Positions 18,983 through 27,400 of a DNA stretch of 64,000 nucleotides are shown piece by piece. Each line of letters opens with the position of its first letter. Position 1 is the stretch's first letter. Source of the stretch: Gammaproteobacteria bacterium (GTDB taxonomy: Bacteria > Pseudomonadota > Gammaproteobacteria > Pseudomonadales > Halieaceae); NCBI GenBank assembly GCA_030433415.1, contig JAUIMF010000004.1, positions 1 through 64,000 on the forward strand, written 5' to 3'. Made by a program: the position numbers and the translations under genes. The notes beneath the pieces were generated by a model. That model was not told where the DNA came from and made no database searches. It saw nothing but the letters and a program-made list of their open reading frames with translations.

Positions 18983-19849
18983 ATGCAAGACCCCGACGCA
19001 GCGGGACTCTATACCCTGGTGATTTCCTGCCCCGACCGTCCGGGTCTGGTAGCCGAAGTATCGGGCTGCGTGGCTCACCACGGCGGCACCCTCGCCGAAT
19101 CCCACAATCACACGGACCATCAGCACAGCTGGTTTTTCATGCGCAACGTGATCGGCGGGGCACCCGAATTCGAACGCCAGGCATTCTGTGACGAGTTTGA
19201 ACGTATTGCGCAAACCAACGCCATGGAGTGGTCGATCACCGAAAGTACCCAGAAGGAACGCGTGGTCATTCTCGCCAGCCACGCCTCGCACTGTCTGGCG
19301 GATCTGCTGTACCGATGGAAGAGCGGCGATCTGCCCTGTGATATCCCCTGCGTGGTGTCCAACCACGAAAATCTGCGCTCAATGGTGGAGTGGCACGGGA
19401 TTCCGTTTCATTACGTACCCGTTCCCAAAACCGGCAAAGAAGAAGCCTTTGCCAACATCGAAGGAATCATCGATCGCCACAACGCCGATACCGTGGTCCT
19501 GGCGCGCTTTATGCAAATCATGCCCCCGAACCTGTGCACCAAGTACGCCAGCCGCCTGATCAATATTCACCACAGCTTTCTACCCTCGTTTATCGGTGCG
19601 AATCCGTACCAGAAAGCCTACGAGCGCGGCGTCAAACTGATCGGCGCGACCTGCCACTATGTCACCACAGACCTCGACGAGGGGCCCATCATCGAGCAGG
19701 ACGTGGTGCGCGTCGATCACAGTAAGAACAAGAACGACCTCGTGCGCCTGGGTCGGGACGTTGAGAGCAGCGTACTGTCGCGGGGGCTGCGTTATCACCT
19801 GGAGAAACGGGTCCTGGTTCACGGCAACAAGACCGTCGTATTCAATTGA
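18983..19849 (+). CDS. purU: Formyltetrahydrofolate deformylase
   Basis: A 288-residue PurU that hydrolyses 10-formyl-THF to THF and formate, balancing one-carbon pools. An N-terminal ACT domain (residues 8-85, TLVISCPDRPGLVAEVSG) is followed by the formyltransferase fold with the catalytic Asn-His-Asp set in INIHHSFLPSFIGANPY and TTDLDEGPII. The ATG at 18983 gives the family-typical start. It is divergent from proA (111 bp between). Confidence 0.95.
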   Translation: MQDPDAAGLYTLVISCPDRPGLVAEVSGCVAHHGGTLAESHNHTDHQHSWFFMRNVIGGAPEFERQAFCDEFERIAQTNAMEWSITESTQKERVVILASHASHCLADLLYRWKSGDLPCDIPCVVSNHENLRSMVEWHGIPFHYVPVPKTGKEEAFANIEGIIDRHNADTVVLARFMQIMPPNLCTKYASRLINIHHSFLPSFIGANPYQKAYERGVKLIGATCHYVTTDLDEGPIIEQDVVRVDHSKNKNDLVRLGRDVESSVLSRGLRYHLEKRVLVHGNKTVVFN

Positions 19850-19922
19850 AACGACCCCGACGGCCCTGCATTTCTCGATACCAGCCGTGGTACATTGCCT
19901 GCGCGAAATACAGGACCTGGGA

Positions 19923-21404
19923 ATGCGACACCTAATAAAAAACCTGGCGCTCGCCGCAGCGCTGGTGCTCGCTTGCGCGGCACAGGCCACTACGCCGCCG
20001 ACGGTCACGCTGGTGTATGTGAGCAACCTGCCTGACATCGACACCAGCCCCGGCCTCGCCGAAGTCGCTGGACTGCTGCAAACCCTGCGCAGCGAAGGCA
20101 AAGAGGTGCTCCTGCTGCACGGAGGCGACTCGCTGGCACCCAGTACCCTGGCGTCCTTTGACCGCGGTGCCCACATGATCGCCCTGCTCAACGAACTCGA
20201 CCCCCTGGCGATGGCGGCTGCCAAGCGGGAGTTCGCCTTTGGTGAGGACCAACTGACCCTGCGCAGCTATGAAGCGGCTTTTCCCATCGTGATCAACAAT
20301 CTGCTCGACCCTCTGACGAGCGAGAATCTCGCCGGCCTGACAGACCGGGCTGAAGTCCAGGTGGGTGATCGCCGGCTGTGCGCCACCGCCTCGGTTTCCC
20401 TTGAGCTTCGCGAGGCCTACATGCCGCGCCGGGTCCAGGCTCTGGATCCCGTCGAAGCAACGCGGCGCACCGCCAAGGATCTACGCGACTCTGGCTGCGA
20501 TATTGTGGTCGCGCTGTTCGGCTCGGTGGATCCCGATCAGGAGTCACTGCTGGAGCGAGGACTGGTGGACTTGCTCATCAGCGCCGAGAGTCATGCAGAC
20601 CAGGGGGTAAAACCGTCGGGCGAGGGTGCGTGGGTCACGCTGAAGGCGACAGAGGCCACGGCAGTGGTCGCCGAAATCAGCCTGGGTAAGTCCGCGCCAT
20701 GCGCGGTATGTCCGACCCAACTCATACCGCTTGGGACCGCCCCTACCGACGCCACCATGTTGGCACGCCTGGACAGCTACCGTAAGAAACTGGCAGAGAT
20801 CCTCGCCATGCCCGTTGGTGTGACCGACACTGCGCTCGACACCCGGCGCAGCGCCGTACGCACCGGCGAGTCAGCCTTTGGCAACCTCGTGGCCGATGCG
20901 TTGCGGGACTTTATCGATGCCGACGTGGCCCTCCTGAATTCTGGTGGCATACGCGGCAATCGCCAGTACCCCGCGAACAGCGTACTCACGCGCGGCGACA
21001 TCCAGAGCGAATTGCCATTTCGCAACCGTGTGGTACGCCTGGAGTTGACCGGCAGCCAACTGCGCGCTGCGCTGGAGAACGGCCTGGCAGGCTACGAGGA
21101 CCAGACCGGTGCCTTCCCGCAAATATCGGGCATGACCGTGCGCTTCAATCCGACGAATCCCGTCGGGCAGCGGGTGCTTGAGGTACGCATTGGCGGACGG
21201 CCGCTACGGGACGACCAGCGCTACTCCCTCGCTACGCTCGACTTTCTCGCCCGCGGCGGCGACGGTTATCAGGCGCTTGCAGGCGCCACACCGCTGCGCT
21301 CCAGCCTGAATGCCCTGTTGTGGGAATCGGTGCGCAGTTACATCGGCACGCGTGGGCGCGTCGCTCCCCGTATCGATGGACGCCTGATCCATGTCCAACC
21401 GTGA
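19923..21404 (+). CDS. Periplasmic 5'-nucleotidase-like protein with degenerate catalytic domain
   Basis: A 493-residue exported protein (signal peptide, residues 1-22, cleaved near AQA) with the two-domain plan of UshA-type nucleotidases. The N-terminal metallophosphatase domain keeps the GGD aspartate (Asp69) but has lost the rest by my alignment: the first metal motif DxH reads NLP (35-37), the catalytic GNHEFD reads AKREFA (100-105), the histidine of the TH-G motif reads FGS (199-201) and GHSH reads AESH (221-224). The C-terminal 5'-nucleotidase domain looks intact: ESAFGNLVADALRD, NSGGIRGN, PFRNRVVRLELTG and ARGGDGYQ. So it should bind a nucleotide-like ligand without cleaving it. Its end overlaps the downstream hybrid kinase by 14 bp, which suggests it is a sensory partner. 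Alternative: a hydrolase with an altered mechanism. Confidence 0.85.
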   Translation: MRHLIKNLALAAALVLACAAQATTPPTVTLVYVSNLPDIDTSPGLAEVAGLLQTLRSEGKEVLLLHGGDSLAPSTLASFDRGAHMIALLNELDPLAMAAAKREFAFGEDQLTLRSYEAAFPIVINNLLDPLTSENLAGLTDRAEVQVGDRRLCATASVSLELREAYMPRRVQALDPVEATRRTAKDLRDSGCDIVVALFGSVDPDQESLLERGLVDLLISAESHADQGVKPSGEGAWVTLKATEATAVVAEISLGKSAPCAVCPTQLIPLGTAPTDATMLARLDSYRKKLAEILAMPVGVTDTALDTRRSAVRTGESAFGNLVADALRDFIDADVALLNSGGIRGNRQYPANSVLTRGDIQSELPFRNRVVRLELTGSQLRAALENGLAGYEDQTGAFPQISGMTVRFNPTNPVGQRVLEVRIGGRPLRDDQRYSLATLDFLARGGDGYQALAGATPLRSSLNALLWESVRSYIGTRGRVAPRIDGRLIHVQP

Positions 21405-24321
21405 CAACGCCGCGCCCTCCCGGCGTCGCAGCATCGGCTGGCGCATCAACGGCGCGGTGTTCATTGTCGCGGGTCTGCTGATAACCGTATCGGCACTCTC
21501 AATCTATGTTTTTTACTCCTACCGCGAATTGCTCACACAACTGGCCGAAACGTCACTGCCGGAGCTGAGCGAAGGCGCAGAGGTGTCAGCCCGTCTGGGC
21601 GGATTGCTGCTGCTGACGGAACGTCTCAGCACAGCTGATTCAGAGCCACTACGGCGTATCGCGCTGCGGGAACTGAATGAGAACTTTGACAGCGTCACCA
21701 TCGCAGCGGGCCAGATCAGCAGCCCCGCCACGCGCACGCAGGTCATGCAGCAACTCGAAAACCTCGGCAAAAGCATCACCGAACTGGACCGAGTAGTGAC
21801 GGTGAAGCTCGCGTCAGAGGCAGCGATCACGCAATCCCTGAAAGCGCTCGATAACGTGATTGCTGATGTCACCGAGCAGGCCGTCACTAAAGCCGGGACG
21901 AACGCAACCTGGATCGCCGCCCTCGCCCGTCTTCGCGCAGAGGTTCACGCCATTGCGCACCAGCAGCGCACCGTGGATCGGCGTCGTGCACGGCAGGATT
22001 TCGCGGCGACGATGGCCAGGCTGAAAGACGTTGCCAAGGCGCAGGCCGACACTGCGGCGACCATTGCAGTGACAGAGCTCGAATCGCTGATTCTCGGCAA
22101 AGGGGGCATTGCAGAACGCCTCGAAGAAGACCTGCGCTCAGGCATAAGCAGCCGCGCCCAGGGCAACCTCGTGCGCGGTGTTGTGGACGATCTGAACGCG
22201 GCCTTCGCCGGCCGCTTCATCGAGAACAACCGCGAGGTATCGCAAGGCGCCGAGGACCTGCTGCGGCGGCTGATGCTCCAGGTTCGGTTCCTTACTGCCG
22301 TCATTGTTATTGCCCTGCTCGTTGGCGCTGGTGTGCAGTTCTACATCCGCCAGACCGTGACCCGACGCCTGCTGCGTATCGAAGAGGAGGTGCGGGCCCG
22401 AGTTGAGGGCAGCGAAGAAGAAATCGACGAAGAGGGCAGCGACGAAGTCGCCGCCATTGCCCGTGCTATCAACTACTTTGCCCGGGAACTGCGGCTGGCC
22501 AGGGACGAGGCCCAGGCCTCGAATGAAGCCAAGTCGCGCTTTCTGGCCAACGTCAGTCACGAAGTACGCACGCCGCTGAATACCGTGATCGGTATGAGCT
22601 ACCTGGCCAATCAGCACAACACCAACAATCGCGTGAGCAACTACCTGCACCAGATCGAGAGTGCCGGCACGCATCTGCTGCATGTTATTAACGATATTCT
22701 CGAAATCTCCCGGGCCGAAGCGGGTCGCATCGAGCTGGACAACCGCCAGTTCCGACTGACGGAACTGGTTACCAATGTCTGTGCCATGCTGCAGAATCAG
22801 GCCGACGGCGCAGGCATCGAGTTGCACCACACGCTGCCCGACAGCCTGGATATCGTGGTGGTCGGCGACCCCCTCCGTCTGCAGCAGGTGCTGCTAAATC
22901 TACTGGGCAATGGCATCAAGTTCACTCCGGAAGGCAGCGTGGGTATTGTCGGGCGCGAGTTGGCGCGAAACGCGAGTCATTTGAGCTTCGAACTGGACGT
23001 CGTCGACACCGGCATCGGCATCAAACCCGAAACACAGGACGTACTGTTCCAGAGCTTCGAGCAGGGGGATTCTTCGGTCACCCGGCGCTATGGAGGCTCG
23101 GGCCTGGGGCTGGCCATCAGCCGCAGCCTGGTGGAGTTGATGGGGGGAGAGTTGTCCCTCGCAAGCGTCGACGGCCAGGGCAGCACCTTCACATTGCGCC
23201 TGCAGTTGCCCATTGCCACAGCCGATGCCGCGGTACCCACCGAGGCGCAAACCGAATCCCGCCGCAACTGGAATTTGACCGCACCGACCCACGGCTGCCC
23301 TCCTCGCGTACTGATCGCCGAGGACCAGGACGTTAACCGGTTGATGATGCGTGAGATTGTCGAGGGTTTTGGCGCCGAGGCGCTGGAGGCCGAAAACGGT
23401 GCGCAGGTGCTTACCCTGCTCGATGACAACACCTCACCGGCGCCGGATTTGATCCTCATGGATGTACAGATGCCGGTGCTCGACGGCGTCGCTGCCACAC
23501 AGCAGCTTCGCGAGCGCTGGTCTCCGGCGGAGCTGCCCGTCATCGGACTCAGCGCCCACGCCGGCATCGTTGATCGCGAGCGTTGTCTCGAGGTGGGTAT
23601 GAACGACTACCTGACCAAGCCCGTCAACGTCGATGAACTGGGGGGGCTACTGGCGGCCCTGGGAGCACCCGGTCGCGCGGATACACCGGCGGCGCCAACG
23701 CCCACCGCGTCGCCTCCGGATACCGCACCCCTGCTGGACGTCGAAGTTGCGCTGCATCGCTGCAACGACAATGCACCGCTGCTGGACACGTTGCTGGAGC
23801 GCCTCACCGAACAGATCGACGCCCTGCTGTTGTTGCTACCCACCGATGACGCCACACCCGAGGTAGAAACGCTGCAGCATGAGGTTCACAGCCTGCGTGG
23901 GGTCGCGGCGAATCTTGCCGCCGTACCGCTCGCCACCGCCCTCACCGAAGCCGACACCACGCTGCGACGCGGCGAGGCATTGGCGGCAACGCAGCTCCTG
24001 CTGATTGAGAACCTGGCGCGCTCTACGCAGCAGGCGATCAGCAAGGCCCGTGACTCATTGACGACACCACAAGCGCCAACCTCAACTGGCGCACAGAGGC
24101 TTGACCCAAAACTGCTAATTAGCCTGCGCGATCGGCTACGCAACCGTGATCTGGCAGCGCGGGAACTGTTCGGTACACTGCGCGCAGCGCTCGCAGAGGC
24201 TATGGAGAGCGATACGTTCGCTGCGCTGGAATCAGCGCTGACGCGCCTGGATTTTGCAGGTGCCCTCACGGCGCTGGAACAACTGGACGCTACCGCCATG
24301 GAATCCGACGCAGACCCATAA
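21391..24321 (+). CDS. Hybrid sensor histidine kinase (HK-REC-Hpt)
   Basis: A 976-residue phosphorelay protein. Order: membrane helix at about 20-43, a helical periplasmic region of about 255 residues, second membrane helix 300-319, HAMP-like linker, HisKA with His390 in FLANVSHEVRTPLN, ATPase with N-box NLLGNGIKF and GGSGLGLAIS, receiver domain with Asp691 in LILMDVQMP, and a C-terminal Hpt domain with His833 in HSLRGVAANL. The layout is like TorS, BarA or ArcB. It overlaps the preceding nucleotidase-like gene and is 9 bp before a REC-GGDEF gene, so the three probably form one pathway: periplasmic binding protein, relay, and c-di-GMP output. Confidence 0.94.
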   Translation: MSNRDNAAPSRRRSIGWRINGAVFIVAGLLITVSALSIYVFYSYRELLTQLAETSLPELSEGAEVSARLGGLLLLTERLSTADSEPLRRIALRELNENFDSVTIAAGQISSPATRTQVMQQLENLGKSITELDRVVTVKLASEAAITQSLKALDNVIADVTEQAVTKAGTNATWIAALARLRAEVHAIAHQQRTVDRRRARQDFAATMARLKDVAKAQADTAATIAVTELESLILGKGGIAERLEEDLRSGISSRAQGNLVRGVVDDLNAAFAGRFIENNREVSQGAEDLLRRLMLQVRFLTAVIVIALLVGAGVQFYIRQTVTRRLLRIEEEVRARVEGSEEEIDEEGSDEVAAIARAINYFARELRLARDEAQASNEAKSRFLANVSHEVRTPLNTVIGMSYLANQHNTNNRVSNYLHQIESAGTHLLHVINDILEISRAEAGRIELDNRQFRLTELVTNVCAMLQNQADGAGIELHHTLPDSLDIVVVGDPLRLQQVLLNLLGNGIKFTPEGSVGIVGRELARNASHLSFELDVVDTGIGIKPETQDVLFQSFEQGDSSVTRRYGGSGLGLAISRSLVELMGGELSLASVDGQGSTFTLRLQLPIATADAAVPTEAQTESRRNWNLTAPTHGCPPRVLIAEDQDVNRLMMREIVEGFGAEALEAENGAQVLTLLDDNTSPAPDLILMDVQMPVLDGVAATQQLRERWSPAELPVIGLSAHAGIVDRERCLEVGMNDYLTKPVNVDELGGLLAALGAPGRADTPAAPTPTASPPDTAPLLDVEVALHRCNDNAPLLDTLLERLTEQIDALLLLLPTDDATPEVETLQHEVHSLRGVAANLAAVPLATALTEADTTLRRGEALAATQLLLIENLARSTQQAISKARDSLTTPQAPTSTGAQRLDPKLLISLRDRLRNRDLAARELFGTLRAALAEAMESDTFAALESALTRLDFAGALTALEQLDATAMESDADP

Positions 24322-24330
24322 GAAAAAGCG

Positions 24331-25245
24331 ATGCTTGAAGAAAACGCAACAATCCTCGTAGTCGATGACGACCTAACCAACGTCGAGTTGCTCAATGACA
24401 TTCTGCAGAGTCGTTACCGCGTGCTGTTTGCCCTGAATGGCGACGATGCGGTTACGACGGCGCAGGAGCAAAATCCGGACCTGATCCTGCTCGACATCGT
24501 GATGGAGGGGCGCGACGGTTACGACACCTGCAAGGCCCTGAAAAGCCTGCCCGAGACCAGCGACATCCCGATAATCTTTGTCACCGCTCTCGATGGTATC
24601 GAGGACGAAGAAAAGGGCCTGGCCCTGGGCGCTGTCGATTACATCGCCAAACCGTTTTCACCCGCCATTGTGCGCCTTCGGGTCGCCAATCACATCGAAC
24701 TGAAACGCCAGCGCGACATCCTGTATTCCCTGTCCCAACTCGACGGTCTGACCAGCATCGCCAACCGTCGCGCCTTCGACAATACCCTGGAGCAGTTCTG
24801 GCATGCCCAAATCCGCCGAGAACTGCCGGTCACGATCATCATGATCGATATCGACCACTTCAAGCGCTTCAACGACACGCGCGGCCACGCGGTTGGTGAT
24901 GAGGTACTGCGCCGGGTCGCCTCAGCCCTGGTGCAGTGTGTGAAACGCGGCCAGGACATGGTGGCTCGCATCGGCGGCGAAGAGTTTGCCGCGCTGTTGC
25001 CAGACACCGACATCGCTGGCGCCAGCGAAATCGCCTCCGCCATGCTTGAAAGCGTCAACGCCCTGGACATTCCCCATCCCGATTCACCCACCGGAACGCA
25101 TCTTACCGTTTCCATCGGTGTCAGCGGCTGCATTCCCACGCGGGGAAGTGATCCACGCAGTCTGCTCGTGCGCGCCGACGATGCGCTCTACCAGTCCAAG
25201 CGCGAGGGCCGGGCCAGGTACTGCGCCCTCAGTCTCGAGCTATAG
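24331..25245 (+). CDS. Response regulator diguanylate cyclase (REC-GGDEF)
   Basis: A 304-residue protein with a receiver domain (Asp55 in LILLDIVMEG, Lys in IAKPFSP) and a GGDEF domain that should make c-di-GMP from two GTP. The active-site loop is GGEEF (215-219), and the inhibitory I-site RxxD is present as RGQD (206-209) five residues before it, so product inhibition is expected. DGLTSIANRRAFD marks the domain start. It is the last gene of the signalling operon, and its 3' end overlaps the convergent molybdoenzyme gene by 17 bp. Confidence 0.95.
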   Translation: MLEENATILVVDDDLTNVELLNDILQSRYRVLFALNGDDAVTTAQEQNPDLILLDIVMEGRDGYDTCKALKSLPETSDIPIIFVTALDGIEDEEKGLALGAVDYIAKPFSPAIVRLRVANHIELKRQRDILYSLSQLDGLTSIANRRAFDNTLEQFWHAQIRRELPVTIIMIDIDHFKRFNDTRGHAVGDEVLRRVASALVQCVKRGQDMVARIGGEEFAALLPDTDIAGASEIASAMLESVNALDIPHPDSPTGTHLTVSIGVSGCIPTRGSDPRSLLVRADDALYQSKREGRARYCALSLEL

Positions 25246-27400
25246 CCACCGGGATGGATTTGAACCGCGGAGTCTTGCTGCGCGGATCCCGCTCGCGATC
25301 CGTGAGTACGTTGGCCTCGGGGTAATAGGCCAGCAGGTTGCCCGCGGGCAGGTCGAAGGGCTGTACCTGCAATCCGCGCATCTCGCCACTGGCCGAACGC
25401 AGTGTCACCCGATCTCCGGCCCTCAGCCCCAGGCGCGGCAGGTCATCGGGTGATACGAGCACGCTCCAGCGATCCGCATCGTAGCGGTAGCTGTCGGTCT
25501 CTTCGTAGATGATGCTGTTGAACTGCCCCTCGCTGCGAATCGTCGCGAGCTGGAACGGATAGTCCGCCGACGCGCCGTTGGACGGCAGCGGACGCACGCG
25601 AAAATGTGCGCGCCCCGAGGGGGTGAGAAACTCGGGCGTGTGCAGCAGCCGGCCACGCACGTGGAATTCGCGCTTGGCCACGGCAATATCCTGTAGTGCC
25701 TCGAGGCCAGGTACGGTTTTCGCGATGACGTCACGCACCGCATCGTGATCGGCAAAGGCAGCAAAATCCACGGGCCCCTTTGGCAGCAAGCGCTGACCCA
25801 GCTCGGCGAGAATCGCCACTTCAGAGCGCACATTCGCCAGCCGATGAATACCCCCATCGCTAAGGCGCACATAGTTGAACATGGATTCCTGGGTTGTGGG
25901 TTGGGGCTCTTCGTCGCGGGCGGCCACGGGAAGTATCAGCAGGTCACCCTCTATGCCGTACAGGTGCCCCTGATTTAGCGTTGTGGTCAGGTGCAGACGA
26001 AAGCCGATACGGTTCAGGGCCCGGCACGCAAAGGCCGAATCCGGCGTCGCCGCATAAAGGTTGCCGCCCACGATGCAGGCAGCATCGATGGCGCCGTCAT
26101 CCGCCGCTTCGAGGGCTGCCAACGTGTCCATACCCGGCGCCGTTGGCAGTTGCACACCCAGCGTGTCTTCTATGCGCTGAAATACCTCGTCGGGAAGTAC
26201 GGGTTTTACCCCGATGGTGCCAATACCCTGCACGTTGCTATGGCCGCGCAGGGGTAACAGTCCCGCGTAGCGCTTACCCGCCATACCCCGCAGCAAAGCG
26301 AGATTCGCAATGCACTCCACGTTGTCGCTTCCGTGGCCGTGGTGCGTGATCCCCATACCCCACGCAAAGACCGCTTTTTTGCACCGCACGTAGCGCCCGG
26401 CGGCTTCCTCGATCTGCTCCCGCACAAGACCCGTTGCCTCGCACAGCACATCCCAATCGGTGGCACGCAGGTCCGCCGCAAACTCCTCGAAGCCCTCGCA
26501 GTGCCGGGCGATGAACTCGCGATCTTCAGCACCGGCTTCGAGTACGGCCTTGGCAAGTCCCTTCAGCAACGCCACATCGGATCCGATCGCTGGTTGCAGG
26601 TAGAGCGATGCAATCTCGGTACCGCCGCTGATCATGGATTTGGGGCTCTTGGGCGCGGCGAATTTCACCATGCCGGGTTCCCGCGCGGGGTTGATCACGA
26701 TCACCTCGCCGCCTCGATCGCGGCAGGCAATCAGGCGGTGAATAAAACGCGGGTGATTGGAGGCGGGGTTCGCGCCGATCACAAACACCAGGTCACAGCC
26801 ATCCAGGTCATCGAGTTCCACGGTCGATGTGCCGGTACCGACCGTGGATTCCAGCCCGACACTGGTCGCCTGGTGACAGTAGTACGAACAGTTGTTGACG
26901 TTGTTGGTGCCCCACAGGCGAGCCAGTAACTGCAGCAGAAAACCCGATTCGTTCGAGGAGCGGCCAGACGAATAAAAGAAACTGCGCGCCGGCTGCGTCG
27001 CGGCGAGCTTCTGACCTGCGATGTCCATGGCCTGCGCCCAGTCGATCTCGCGCAGGTGCTGCTCGCCCGCCGCCTTGTACACCGGGTTACCCAGGCGGCC
27101 GGCATGCTCCAGTTCCCTGGCCGACAGTTCACGCAGTTCGTCGATGGGATGGTGAAAGAACTCCGGTGGAATCGGACGCTGTACGTCGGTGGACTGGGCC
27201 TGCACGGACTTGTTGCACACCGACGGAAACTCTCCCGCCTCGTTGGTCATGCCACCGAGCTGGCCGCCCATACCCAGACCGCAGGCCTTGCACGTATTTC
27301 GCGCCCGTAGGGCCTTGGCGGAATTGGCGAGACCCATGCGCTGTACGGTCTGCAGCGTGTAGAGCACTTTCTTGGGTCCGCCGCCTACGATCTCTTTCAT
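25229..27400 (-). CDS. Molybdopterin oxidoreductase, FdhF/YdeP family
   Basis: A 723-residue molybdopterin-dinucleotide enzyme related to E. coli YdeP and distantly to formate dehydrogenase. N-terminal cysteines CKACGLGMGG and PSVCNKS could form the Fe-S site typical of this subfamily. Molybdopterin-binding motifs follow: SSGRSSNESGFLLQLL, GANPASNHPRFIH, and a C-terminal MopB-binding domain (GDRVTLRSASGEMRG). The physiological substrate of YdeP proteins is not established; in E. coli ydeP is linked to acid resistance. It overlaps the FAD oxidoreductase start by four bases (ATGA), so the two are almost certainly co-translated. Confidence 0.9.
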   Translation of the reverse strand: MKEIVGGGPKKVLYTLQTVQRMGLANSAKALRARNTCKACGLGMGGQLGGMTNEAGEFPSVCNKSVQAQSTDVQRPIPPEFFHHPIDELRELSARELEHAGRLGNPVYKAAGEQHLREIDWAQAMDIAGQKLAATQPARSFFYSSGRSSNESGFLLQLLARLWGTNNVNNCSYYCHQATSVGLESTVGTGTSTVELDDLDGCDLVFVIGANPASNHPRFIHRLIACRDRGGEVIVINPAREPGMVKFAAPKSPKSMISGGTEIASLYLQPAIGSDVALLKGLAKAVLEAGAEDREFIARHCEGFEEFAADLRATDWDVLCEATGLVREQIEEAAGRYVRCKKAVFAWGMGITHHGHGSDNVECIANLALLRGMAGKRYAGLLPLRGHSNVQGIGTIGVKPVLPDEVFQRIEDTLGVQLPTAPGMDTLAALEAADDGAIDAACIVGGNLYAATPDSAFACRALNRIGFRLHLTTTLNQGHLYGIEGDLLILPVAARDEEPQPTTQESMFNYVRLSDGGIHRLANVRSEVAILAELGQRLLPKGPVDFAAFADHDAVRDVIAKTVPGLEALQDIAVAKREFHVRGRLLHTPEFLTPSGRAHFRVRPLPSNGASADYPFQLATIRSEGQFNSIIYEETDSYRYDADRWSVLVSPDDLPRLGLRAGDRVTLRSASGEMRGLQVQPFDLPAGNLLAYYPEANVLTDRERDPRSKTPRFKSIPVAIARD

